Source: Serratia fonticola (GTDB taxonomy: Bacteria > Pseudomonadota > Gammaproteobacteria > Enterobacterales > Enterobacteriaceae). From it: a stretch of DNA of 64,000 nt. The stretch is taken from positions 1,302,001 through 1,366,000 of the forward strand of contig NZ_VFMK01000001.1 in the NCBI RefSeq assembly GCF_006715025.1, in the 5' to 3' direction. The notes under the pieces are model-generated. The model had not been told where the DNA came from. It made no database searches and saw only the letters and a program-made list of their open reading frames with translations. The translations under genes and the position numbers were made by a program. Of this stretch, positions 44,035-52,796 are shown piece after piece (position 1 is the stretch's first letter; each line of letters starts with the position of its first letter).

Positions 44035-44985
44035 TTAGCGATAATCAGCGGGAGGTTCACCAAATAATGGCATTCCCTCTGCGTCCCATTCCAGAGATTT
44101 AATCCGCGTATGGCGATTCGGATCATAGAGCGGATCACCTTCTATCTCGGTGTAGTTGCGTGCATGATAGACCAGCAGGTCATTACCTTGTTCATCCACG
44201 GTAAAACTGTTGTGCCCAGGGCCATATTGGCGATTGGCATAGCTGGTGCGGAACACCGGTTCGCTGGATTTGTGCCACTGCGCTGGATCGAGGAGATTGG
44301 CATGGATATCCGCCCATAGCAGGCCGATGCAATAATTCTCATCGGTTGCGCTGGCTGAATAGCTGATGAAGATCCGGTTACCATGTGTGATTACCGCCGG
44401 GCCTTCATTCACCCAAAAACCGCGGGTTTCCCAGGGTAACTCAGGCTTGCTTAGCATCACCGGATGCCCTTTCAGCGTCCAGGGATTGCTCATTTCTGCC
44501 AGATACAGGTTTGAATTCCCCTGAATTTGTGGATCCTTCTGCGCCCAGAGATAATAGTGTTTACCCCGGTGTTCAAAGTGCGTCGCGTCGAGCGAGAAGC
44601 TATCTATGGGGGTCTTGATACGTCCTTTCTCTAGCCATTCACCTTCCAGCGGGTTGGCAGCGCTGCATTCCAGCGCGAACATCCGGTGCTGGAACAAACC
44701 ATCAGCAATCTCCGGGCTGTGCGCTGCGGCAAAATAGATGTACCACTTGCCTTCGATCATATGCAGCTCAGGGGCCCAGATCAGATGACTCATGGGACCA
44801 TTGGCGGGCTTACGCCAAACGATGTGAGCAGGAGCCTGTGCCAGGTCAGTCAGATGGCGGGCACGGCGCAGCTCCAGACGATCATACTCCGGTACGGAGG
44901 CTATAAAATAGTAATAGCCGTCAGTATGGCGATAGATAAAGGGATCGGCACGCTGTTCAATCAGCGGGTTGGGATAACGATTCAT
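44035..44985 (-). CDS. glycoside hydrolase family 43 (arabinofuranosidase/xylosidase type)
   Basis: A 316-residue five-bladed beta-propeller glycosidase without a signal peptide, so it acts in the cytoplasm. The three GH43 acidic residues can be placed: the Asp in QRADPFI (residue 14), the Asp in FSLDATHF near residue 133 and the Glu in VNEGPAV near residue 195. WAPELHMIEGKWYIYF is also typical. It should remove arabinose or xylose from short plant-derived oligosaccharides. The transporter gene nine bases upstream on the same strand would bring these in, so the pair forms a small uptake-and-cleavage operon. Confidence 0.88.
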   Translation of the reverse strand: MNRYPNPLIEQRADPFIYRHTDGYYYFIASVPEYDRLELRRARHLTDLAQAPAHIVWRKPANGPMSHLIWAPELHMIEGKWYIYFAAAHSPEIADGLFQHRMFALECSAANPLEGEWLEKGRIKTPIDSFSLDATHFEHRGKHYYLWAQKDPQIQGNSNLYLAEMSNPWTLKGHPVMLSKPELPWETRGFWVNEGPAVITHGNRIFISYSASATDENYCIGLLWADIHANLLDPAQWHKSSEPVFRTSYANRQYGPGHNSFTVDEQGNDLLVYHARNYTEIEGDPLYDPNRHTRIKSLEWDAEGMPLFGEPPADYR

Positions 44986-44994
44986 CTGGGCCTC

Positions 44995-46395
44995 TCAAGG
45001 GTGTTTAGCATCGAGTTGCTGTTCGCGATATTCCGCCAGTTCCTGGTAGTTGGTACGGCGCTTTTGCAGATCGATCTGGATTTGCTTCATCAGGTTACGG
45101 TCTACTTTCAGTAAACGGATAACGCCAGCGGTGATCAGGTATCCCATACCGGGTATGACGGTAAACAGCAGCACGATGCTGTTAAGTGCAACGTCACTTT
45201 GGCTACCTGCATCGGCCTGATAGCCGGAGTAAGAAAGAACAAATCCTACCATGGCGCCAGCTACCGCCAGCCCAACCTTCAGGAAGAACAGATTACCGGA
45301 AAAGCTGATACCGGTGATGCGCTTGCCGGTTTTCCATTCACCGTAATCATCTACATCGGCCATCAGTGACCAGTGCAGCGGGGAAGGGATCTGATGCAGG
45401 ATGTTTAACAGGAAGTAAGCCACCACGATCAACGTCGTCAGCTGTGGATTGAGGAAATAGAAACTGCAGGAGAAGATTGCCAGTACGATGTTGGTCCAGA
45501 AGAACACTTTCAGCTTGCAGAAACGGTCAGTCAACGGCTTGGCCAGGGCGCTACCGATCATCATGCCCACCACGCCCAGGCCGATAAACAGGCTGGCGAA
45601 CGAGGTGGATTGCTGCATGACATAGGTGACGTAATACATGGTAGCGGCCATGCGGATAAATCCGGGGCAGACGTTACAGAAGGTCAGCAGAAGAATGCGT
45701 ACCCATTGGTCGTTTTTCCAGACGTCTCTCAGATCGGCTTTCAATGCATCGTGAGTAGGGACTGCCGGCCGGATACGCTCTTTGACCGTGGCAAAACAGA
45801 ACAGGAACATCGCCAGTGCGATCAGTGCCATCACCCCCATGGACATCTGATAACCCTTGGCTTTATCGGCTCCGCCGAACCAGTCCGCCATCGGCAACAG
45901 CGTCAGTGAAAGGATCAGCGTGGCGATCCCGACCATGATGAAACGATAAGACTGACAGGAAACCCGTTCGTGAGGATCGGCAGTGATCACGCCACCCAGT
46001 GAGCAATAGGGGATATTGATGGCGGTGTAGGTCAACGACATCAGAAAATAAGTGGCGAATGCATAAACTACTTTGCTGTTGTAGCTCCACTCGGGGGTGG
46101 TAAACATCAACACACTGAACAGGACATAGGGCAGGGAAATCCATAGCAACCAAGGACGGAAGCGACCAAAACGGCTTTGAGTACGATCGGCAATCGCGCC
46201 CATGATCGGGTCAGTCACGGCATCGATGACCCGCACGGAAAGCAGCAGAACGCCGACCAGGGCCGGTGCCAGGCCAAAGATGTCGGTATAGAAGTAGTTA
46301 AGGAATAGCATGATTGCGCCGCCAATCATATTACAGCCGGCATCTCCCATGCCGTAACCAATCTTTTCTTTGATGGATAGGGCATTGCTTGTCAT
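44995..46395 (-). CDS. GPH-family (MelB/XynT-type) sugar:cation symporter
   Basis: A 466-residue inner-membrane carrier with about 12 helices. The family marks are IGYGMGDAGCNMIGGAIMLFLNYFYTD at the start, RVIDAVTDPIMGAIADRTQSRFGRFRPWLL in loop 2-3 and DDYGEWKTGKRITGISFS in the second half. It is most like the beta-xyloside and oligosaccharide carriers YagG/XynT. The start MTSNALSIKEK at 46395 has GGAG at the right spacing; a second ATG is six bases upstream. It is in one operon with the GH43 gene. No regulator is next to the pair. Confidence 0.88.
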   Translation of the reverse strand: MTSNALSIKEKIGYGMGDAGCNMIGGAIMLFLNYFYTDIFGLAPALVGVLLLSVRVIDAVTDPIMGAIADRTQSRFGRFRPWLLWISLPYVLFSVLMFTTPEWSYNSKVVYAFATYFLMSLTYTAINIPYCSLGGVITADPHERVSCQSYRFIMVGIATLILSLTLLPMADWFGGADKAKGYQMSMGVMALIALAMFLFCFATVKERIRPAVPTHDALKADLRDVWKNDQWVRILLLTFCNVCPGFIRMAATMYYVTYVMQQSTSFASLFIGLGVVGMMIGSALAKPLTDRFCKLKVFFWTNIVLAIFSCSFYFLNPQLTTLIVVAYFLLNILHQIPSPLHWSLMADVDDYGEWKTGKRITGISFSGNLFFLKVGLAVAGAMVGFVLSYSGYQADAGSQSDVALNSIVLLFTVIPGMGYLITAGVIRLLKVDRNLMKQIQIDLQKRRTNYQELAEYREQQLDAKHP

Positions 46396-46547
46396 GGACA
46401 TTTTCTCCGCAGTGACAGAATCGGACTGATGGATACCGATTATTGTCTTACGCGGCGGCGAGCTATCAGAAATTAATGGTTGTAGAGATGGACAAACCAG
46501 CCACTGCGGAAGAAATGTGATCCAGTTTGCAAAAGGCGAAGGGGAAA

Positions 46548-47142
46548 AGGCCCGCATAGCGGGTCTCAGACTGCTGACAACGTGTTCTTTCTCCCTGTCA
46601 GTAAAGTGCCAGGATAATTGCCGAAAAAATAGCTTCTTTCTCTGAAGCTACTGTGAACGGCAATTGCAGGGCCCTGCACCCGCACCTAAGCTCAACGCCA
46701 ACACCCGAATCTGCTAGCACCGGGCCATCTCTACATTGGTGTTGATAACAGTGCTGCACATTCCACGCTTGGTAAGGTGAGCACGGGTGTTGAAGCCATT
46801 GAAGGCGCCAAACGCAGACGCGGCGCATAGGCAAAAACGCCAGGGATGGCGTTTTTAGGCGAGATGAACAGGGACGTGAATCGCAGCCGGCCGTGATGCG
46901 CGGTGGCGGAGTGAGGGGAGTGGGCAACGCCCACCGCCTGATTTGGCGAAGGCGCGGATTGCAAAGGGTTCCGCCTTGAACCCTTTGCTCGGGCGCCGTC
47001 AGCGGGGTTCAATAAGACAACAAGAGGATAGCGGCCGAAACCTCTCGTGATTACCAGGAAATAGGGAGAAAGCGAGCACCAGGATTATCGCTACGAATTG
47101 GCCTTTGTCATCAAATTCAGGCCCGCATAGCGGGCCTGGTAA
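46548..47142. other. intergenic block flanked by two matching hairpins
   Basis: About 595 bases between the symporter gene and aroP. At each end is a hairpin with the same core, GGCCCGCATAGCGGG (46552-46566 and 47124-47138). Between them is a further strong hairpin (AAAACGCCA/TGGCGTTTTT near 46840). Minus-strand frames at 46598-46927 and 46731-47012 have unusual Pro/Ser/Arg-rich products (for example PRLRLAPSMASTPVLTLPS). The block looks like a dispersed intergenic element or RNA-rich region more than a gene. The right-hand hairpin may serve as the aroP terminator. Confidence 0.4.
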
Positions 47143-48522
47143 TTAGCGAATGGTGGTCGCACTGACCGCGCGTTGGCCACGCTGCTTGATAAAGTAACCA
47201 ATACCGAGAATCGCGATCCATACTGGGATCAACAGCACGGAAATCTGAATACCCGGCGTCAGGTACATGATCACCAGGATGCCAGCCATAAATGCCAGAC
47301 ACAGGTAGTTACTGAAGGGATACCAGAATGCCTTGAACTTCGGCTCTACTCCTTCACGGACCTTCGCCGCACGGAATTTCAGGTGTGCCAGGCTGATCAT
47401 TGCCCAGTTAATTACCAGCGCAGAAACCACCAGCGCCATCAGCAGTTCAAAGGCGCGCCCTGGGATCAGGTAGTTAATCAGCACGCACAGCGCGGTTGCC
47501 AGCGCAGAGAAACCGATGGCAATCACCGGTACGCCACGGCCATCGACCTTCAGCAGGACTTTCGGGCCATTTCCCTGTTTGGCCAAGCCGTACAGCATGC
47601 GGCTGTTGCAATAAACGCAGCTGTTGTATACCGACAGGGCTGCCGTCAACACCACGATATTGAGTACGGTAGCGACCAGATTACTGTTCAGTGCATGGAA
47701 GATCAGTACGAACGGGCTACCGCCTTCAACCACTTTGCCCCACGGGTAGAGTGACAGCAGGATAGCCAGCGAGCCGATATAGAAAATCAGGATACGATAG
47801 ATAACCTGGTTGGTGGCTTTCGGGATGCTTTTCTCTGGGTTATCGGCTTCAGCCGCGGTAATCCCTACCAGCTCCAACCCACCGAAAGAGAACATGATCA
47901 CGGCCATGGCCATGACCAGCCCCATGATGCCGTTGGGGAAGAAGCCGCCTTGCGCCCACAGGTTGGTGACCGTGGCTTCCGGGCCGCCCATGCCACTGAA
48001 CAGCAGGTAGGCACCAAAGACGATCATACCAATGATGGCGACCACTTTGATGATGGCGAACCAAAACTCCATTTCGCCATAGACCTTCACGTTCGACAGG
48101 TTGATGGCATTGATCGCCAGGAAGAATACCGCAGCGGAGACCCAGGTCGGGATCTCCGGCCACCAGTACTGCACGTAGATCCCAACGGCGGTCAGTTCCG
48201 CCATGGCAACCAGCACATACAGCACCCAGTAGTTCCAGCCAGAGGCGAAGCCAGCGAAGTTACCCCAGTATTTATAGGCAAAGTGGCTGAAGGAACCGGC
48301 AACCGGCTCCTCTACTACCATCTCACCCAATTGACGCATGATCAGGAAGGCAATAAAACCGCCAATCGCATAGCCAAGAATGACCGAGGGACCGGCCATT
48401 TTTATTGTTTGAGCGATACCGAGAAACAAACCGGTACCAATTGCGCCACCTAAGGCGATGAGCTGTATATGGCGGTTTTTCAGGCCGCGTTTCAGCTGGT
48501 CGCCATTTTGTTGACCATCCAT
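47143..48522 (-). CDS. aroP: aromatic amino acid permease
   Basis: A 459-residue APC-family importer of Phe, Tyr and Trp with 12 membrane helices. It closely follows E. coli AroP (457 aa): NRHIQLIALGGAIGTGLFLG in helix 1, EEPVAGSFSHFAYKYWG after helix 2 and SFGGLELVGITAAEADNPE in the middle. The position next to pdhR on the opposite strand is the E. coli arrangement. TyrR boxes appear to be present upstream. Confidence 0.93.
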   Translation of the reverse strand: MDGQQNGDQLKRGLKNRHIQLIALGGAIGTGLFLGIAQTIKMAGPSVILGYAIGGFIAFLIMRQLGEMVVEEPVAGSFSHFAYKYWGNFAGFASGWNYWVLYVLVAMAELTAVGIYVQYWWPEIPTWVSAAVFFLAINAINLSNVKVYGEMEFWFAIIKVVAIIGMIVFGAYLLFSGMGGPEATVTNLWAQGGFFPNGIMGLVMAMAVIMFSFGGLELVGITAAEADNPEKSIPKATNQVIYRILIFYIGSLAILLSLYPWGKVVEGGSPFVLIFHALNSNLVATVLNIVVLTAALSVYNSCVYCNSRMLYGLAKQGNGPKVLLKVDGRGVPVIAIGFSALATALCVLINYLIPGRAFELLMALVVSALVINWAMISLAHLKFRAAKVREGVEPKFKAFWYPFSNYLCLAFMAGILVIMYLTPGIQISVLLIPVWIAILGIGYFIKQRGQRAVSATTIR

Positions 48523-48557
48523 CAGTGAAACCCTCTGTCGTTGCAGATGCTCACAAC

Positions 48558-48598
48558 TGTAAAGCTGTGATTACGATGTGTGTTATTTTTTGTTTACG
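48558..48598 (-). promoter_or_regulatory. candidate pair of TyrR boxes upstream of aroP
   Basis: TGTAAAGCTGTGATTACG at 48558-48575 and TGTTATTTTTTGTTTACG at 48581-48598 resemble the TyrR consensus TGTAAA-N6-TTTACA. They are five bases apart, as in the E. coli aroP promoter. Both are imperfect. Confidence 0.45.
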
Positions 48599-48942
48599 GC
48601 GTTATAACTATAAATTCCACGGTGCCGCTACCGTTTGGCAAAGAATAATGGTATGTGCGAAAGTTTGCACCTGCTTTATTACGTGAGTGATTAAGATTGC
48701 AGCAGTTTAGGAAACAAAATGCGGGTTGTGTGATGAGCGCGGGGATTGCGTGCGCGAAATAAGCAATAAATCACATAATGCGCAAAAAGAGTTTTGGTTT
48801 CCCCTTCCAGTGTGGCGAAAAAAACAGCGATTAATCGCCGCGGCTAGCGCAAAAATTGCCGTTAATCTCCCAGCAATAAAATCCGCACAAGCAGCTTAAC
48901 CAGAGGTTTCATAAAAGTTAAATCAGGCACCTACCTCGTAAA

Positions 48943-48953
48943 TGGTATTACCA
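48943..48953 (+). promoter_or_regulatory. second, distal PdhR-like box
   Basis: TGGTATTACCA shares the full core of the PdhR operator and lies 137 bases upstream of the promoter-proximal box, within the 607-base gap between aroP and pdhR. The remainder of that gap (48599-48942 and 48954-49079) showed no gene. Confidence 0.5.
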
Positions 48954-49079
48954 ACACCGCGTTACCGATTTGCAGCTGGTTGTGAAACGAGGTGTTAAAT
49001 TGTGCGGGTTAGATGATTTCGATCAAGGCCCATATGGACAGGAGGTGAATACTTTGTTACTTTAGCGTCACGTTTTTGA

Positions 49080-49096
49080 AATTGGTATTACCAATT
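49080..49096 (+). promoter_or_regulatory. PdhR operator at pdhR
   Basis: AATTGGTATTACCAATT is a perfect 17-base palindrome and contains the consensus ATTGGTNNNACCAAT. It lies 34 bases before the pdhR start codon, so PdhR should repress the pdhR-aceE-aceF operon until pyruvate binds. Confidence 0.85.
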
Positions 49097-49129
49097 GACT
49101 CCGCGCACTTCGCAGAGAAGAAATCACCC

Positions 49130-49894
49130 ATGGCCTACAGCAAAATCCGCCAACCCAAATTGTCAGACGTTATCGAGCAACAGCTCGAATACCTGATCCT
49201 TGAGGGTACGCTCCGTCCCGGTGAAAAGTTACCTCCGGAACGCGAACTGGCGAAACAATTTGATGTTTCCCGTCCTTCTCTGAGAGAGGCTATCCAGCGC
49301 CTGGAAGCCAAAGGCCTGCTCCTGCGCCGTCAGGGTGGTGGCACCTTTGTACAAACTAATCTGTGGCAAAGCTTTAGCGATCCGCTGGCTGAACTGCTGG
49401 CTGACCATCCTGAATCACAATTCGACCTGCTCGAAACCCGTCATGCCCTTGAGGGTATTGCAGCCTATTATGCTGCGCTACGTGGTACTGACGAAGATCT
49501 GGCGCGTATCCGCGATTGCCATCATGTGATTCAGCAGGCCCAGGACAGCGGCGATTTAGATGCCGAAGCCGATGCGGTCATGCAGTATCAAATTGCGGTG
49601 ACCGAAGCTGCCCATAACGTTGTGTTACTTCATCTGCTGCGCTGTATGGGGCCGATGCTGGAACAGAACGTCCGCCAGAACTTTGAATTGCTCTACTCGC
49701 GCCGTGAAATGTTGGCAAAAGTGAGCAGCCATCGCGCCGGGATTTTTGAGGCGATTGTGGCACGCGAACCTGAAAAGGCCCGTGAAGCCTCGCACCGCCA
49801 TTTGGCGTTTATCGAGGAAATTTTGCTGGATCTCAGCAGAGAACACACCCGGCGCGAGAGATCGCTGCGGCGTCTCCAGCAACGCAAGGATTAA
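49130..49894 (+). CDS. pdhR: pyruvate-responsive regulator PdhR
   Basis: A 254-residue GntR/FadR-family repressor of the pyruvate dehydrogenase operon, the same length as E. coli PdhR. The winged helix covers residues 10-75 (EGTLRPGEKLPPERELAKQFDVSRPSLREAIQRLEAKGLL), followed by an FCD effector domain with its His/Asp metal and pyruvate pocket. The start MAYSKIRQPKL is conserved; the frame runs further upstream through the operator and is rejected. It heads the aceEF operon and has its own operator in the leader. Confidence 0.95.
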   Translation: MAYSKIRQPKLSDVIEQQLEYLILEGTLRPGEKLPPERELAKQFDVSRPSLREAIQRLEAKGLLLRRQGGGTFVQTNLWQSFSDPLAELLADHPESQFDLLETRHALEGIAAYYAALRGTDEDLARIRDCHHVIQQAQDSGDLDAEADAVMQYQIAVTEAAHNVVLLHLLRCMGPMLEQNVRQNFELLYSRREMLAKVSSHRAGIFEAIVAREPEKAREASHRHLAFIEEILLDLSREHTRRERSLRRLQQRKD

Positions 49895-50119
49895 GAGTGG
49901 TTCTCTTCAGGGGACACCAGCCTGTAGAGATGAAGCTCGGGGTGCTTAGTTAAGCACTTGAAGCGGCAACGTTACCCAATGGATTCCAAGTCGTAGTCAA
50001 CAGCGCTGAGGCTTGAAAGACGAAGGGAATAAACTGATGAGCCTGTCTTCGTGCGTTTTTTTGCAGAATGCAGGAAGACAGGCTCCAAACAAACCATTAG
50101 ACAGATAAGGAATACCACC

Positions 50120-52783
50120 ATGTCAGAACGTTTAAACAATGACGTGGATCCGATCGAAACCCGCGACTGGCTGCAGGCGATCGAATCGGTCATCCGTGAA
50201 GAGGGTGTTGAGCGAGCTCAGTTTCTGATTGATCAGGTTCTGGGAGAGGCCCGCAAGGGCGGTGTTAGCATTGCAGCAGGCGCTGGGGCTAACAACTACG
50301 TCAACACCATCGCGGTAGAAGACGAACCGGCATACCCAGGCAACCTGGATCTGGAGCGCCGTATTCGTAGTGCTATCCGTTGGAACGCGGTGATGACCGT
50401 TCTGCGTGCTTCCAAGAAAGATCTGGAGTTGGGTGGCCACATGGCTTCCTTCCAGTCTTCCGCGACCTTCTACGAAGTCTGCTTTAACCACTTCTTCCGT
50501 GCTCGCAACGAGAAAGATGGCGGCGACCTGGTTTACTTCCAGGGGCACATCTCTCCGGGCGTTTATGCACGTGCCTTCCTTGAAGGCCGCCTGACTGAAG
50601 AGCAAATGAACAACTTCCGTCAGGAAGTTCACGGCAAAGGCCTGTCTTCTTATCCGCATCCGAAACTGATGCCGGAATTCTGGCAGTTCCCGACCGTTTC
50701 CATGGGCCTGGGCCCAATCAGCGCTATCTATCAGGCTAAATTCCTGAAGTATCTGGAACACCGCGGTCTGAAAGACACCTCTGGCCAGACCGTTTACGCT
50801 TTCTTGGGCGACGGCGAGATGGACGAACCGGAATCCAAAGGGGCGATCACTATCGCGACCCGTGAGAAGCTGGATAACCTGGTGTTCGTCATCAACTGTA
50901 ACCTGCAACGTCTGGATGGCCCGGTCACCGGTAACGGCAAGATCATCAACGAGCTGGAAGGTATCTTCGCGGGTGCTGGCTGGCAGGTGCTGAAAGTGAT
51001 CTGGGGCGGCCGTTGGGACGAACTGCTGCGTAAAGATACCAGCGGTAAACTGATCCAACTGATGAACGAAACTCTGGACGGTGATTACCAGACCTTCAAA
51101 TCCAAAGATGGCGCTTACGTGCGTGAGCACTTCTTCGGCCGTTACCCAGAAACCGCAGCGCTGGTCAAAGACATGAGCGACGACGAAATCTGGGCGTTGA
51201 ACCGTGGTGGTCACGATCCGAAGAAAGTCTACGCTGCACTGAAAAAAGCGCAGGATACCCAAGGCAAACCAACCGTGATCCTGGCCCATACCATTAAAGG
51301 TTACGGCATGGGTGAAACCGCGGAAGGTAAAAACATCGCTCACCAAGTGAAGAAAATGAACATGGAAGGGGTTCATCACTTCCGCGATCGTTTCAACGTG
51401 CCAGTTGCCGATGCCGACATCGAAAAACTGCCGTTCATCACCTTCGATAAAGACTCTGAAGAGTACAAATACCTGCACGAGCGCCGCCAGGCACTGCAGG
51501 GTTATGTACCGTCCCGCCTGCCTGCGTTTACCCAGAAACTGGAAATGCCGGCGCTGGAGGACTTCAGCTCCTTGCTGGAAGAGCAGAACAAAGAAATCTC
51601 TACCACCATCGCCTTTGTGCGTGCCCTGAACGTGATGCTGAAGAACAAGTCGATCAAAGATCGTCTGGTTCCGATTATCGCCGACGAAGCGCGTACCTTC
51701 GGTATGGAAGGTCTGTTCCGTCAGATCGGTATCTACAGCCCGAACGGCCAGCAGTACACCCCGCAGGACCGTGAGCAGGTTGCGTACTACAAAGAAGACG
51801 AGAAAGGTCAGATCCTGCAGGAAGGTATCAACGAACTGGGGGCAGCCTCTTCATGGCTGGCCGCGGCGACCTCCTACAGCACCAACGATCTGCCTATGAT
51901 CCCGTTCTACATCTACTATTCGATGTTCGGGTTCCAGCGTATCGGTGACCTGTGCTGGGCAGCGGGCGACCAACAGGCGCGTGGCTTCCTGATCGGCGGG
52001 ACTTCAGGCCGTACTACCCTGAACGGTGAAGGTCTGCAGCACGAAGATGGCCACAGCCACATTCAGTCTCTGACGATCCCTAACTGTATCTCTTACGATC
52101 CTGCTTACGCCTATGAAGTGGCGGTGATCATGCACGACGGCCTGGTGCGTATGTATGGCGACGCGCAAGAAAACGTCTACTACTACCTGACCACGCTGAA
52201 CGAAAACTACCACATGCCAGCCATGCCACAGGGCGCAGAAGAGGGTATCCGTAAGGGTATCTATAAACTGGAAACCCTGGAAGGCAGCAAAGGTAAAGTA
52301 CAGCTGTTGGGCTCCGGCGCCATCCTGCGTCATGTTCGTGAAGCCGCGCAGATCCTGGCGAAAGACTACGGCGTGGGTTCTGACACCTACAGCGTAACCT
52401 CCTTCACCGAACTGGCGCGTGATGGCCAGGACTGTGAGCGTTGGAACATGCTGCACCCAACCGAAACCCCACGTGTGCCTTACATCGCTCAGGTGATGAA
52501 CGATGCGCCGGCGGTTGCGTCTACGGATTATATGAAGCTGTTCGCAGAGCAGGTCCGTACTTTCGTTCCAGCCAGCGATTATCGCGTACTGGGCACTGAC
52601 GGCTTTGGTCGTTCAGACAGCCGTGAAAATCTGCGTCACCACTTTGAAGTTGATGCTTCTTACGTGGTGGTGGCTGCACTGGGTGAACTGGCTAAACGCG
52701 GTGAAATCGAAGCTTCTGTCGTTGCTGATGCGATTAAGAAATTCGACATCAACCCAGAAAAAGTTAACCCGCGTCTGGCATAA
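50120..52783 (+). CDS. aceE: pyruvate dehydrogenase E1
   Basis: An 887-residue thiamine-diphosphate enzyme, exactly as long as E. coli AceE. It decarboxylates pyruvate and passes the acetyl group to the lipoyl arms of E2. The diphosphate-binding motif is FLGDGEMDEPES through INCNLQRLDG near residues 228-265. A start at 50120 preceded by AAGGA is best; the upstream frame from 50051 is rejected. It lies 225 bases after pdhR, in the usual operon. Codon use is strongly biased, as expected of a highly expressed gene. Confidence 0.97.
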   Translation: MSERLNNDVDPIETRDWLQAIESVIREEGVERAQFLIDQVLGEARKGGVSIAAGAGANNYVNTIAVEDEPAYPGNLDLERRIRSAIRWNAVMTVLRASKKDLELGGHMASFQSSATFYEVCFNHFFRARNEKDGGDLVYFQGHISPGVYARAFLEGRLTEEQMNNFRQEVHGKGLSSYPHPKLMPEFWQFPTVSMGLGPISAIYQAKFLKYLEHRGLKDTSGQTVYAFLGDGEMDEPESKGAITIATREKLDNLVFVINCNLQRLDGPVTGNGKIINELEGIFAGAGWQVLKVIWGGRWDELLRKDTSGKLIQLMNETLDGDYQTFKSKDGAYVREHFFGRYPETAALVKDMSDDEIWALNRGGHDPKKVYAALKKAQDTQGKPTVILAHTIKGYGMGETAEGKNIAHQVKKMNMEGVHHFRDRFNVPVADADIEKLPFITFDKDSEEYKYLHERRQALQGYVPSRLPAFTQKLEMPALEDFSSLLEEQNKEISTTIAFVRALNVMLKNKSIKDRLVPIIADEARTFGMEGLFRQIGIYSPNGQQYTPQDREQVAYYKEDEKGQILQEGINELGAASSWLAAATSYSTNDLPMIPFYIYYSMFGFQRIGDLCWAAGDQQARGFLIGGTSGRTTLNGEGLQHEDGHSHIQSLTIPNCISYDPAYAYEVAVIMHDGLVRMYGDAQENVYYYLTTLNENYHMPAMPQGAEEGIRKGIYKLETLEGSKGKVQLLGSGAILRHVREAAQILAKDYGVGSDTYSVTSFTELARDGQDCERWNMLHPTETPRVPYIAQVMNDAPAVASTDYMKLFAEQVRTFVPASDYRVLGTDGFGRSDSRENLRHHFEVDASYVVVAALGELAKRGEIEASVVADAIKKFDINPEKVNPRLA

Positions 52784-52796
52784 GAGGTACAGAAGA

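Noticed and set aside
46598..47012. Two overlapping minus-strand frames of about 100 codons as genes
   Set aside because: Low-complexity composition, no binding sites and location between hairpins; kept only as an unexplained block.
50132..51478. 448-codon minus-strand frame opposite aceE
   Set aside because: It is a shadow of the strongly codon-biased aceE gene; the product matches nothing known and has no binding site.
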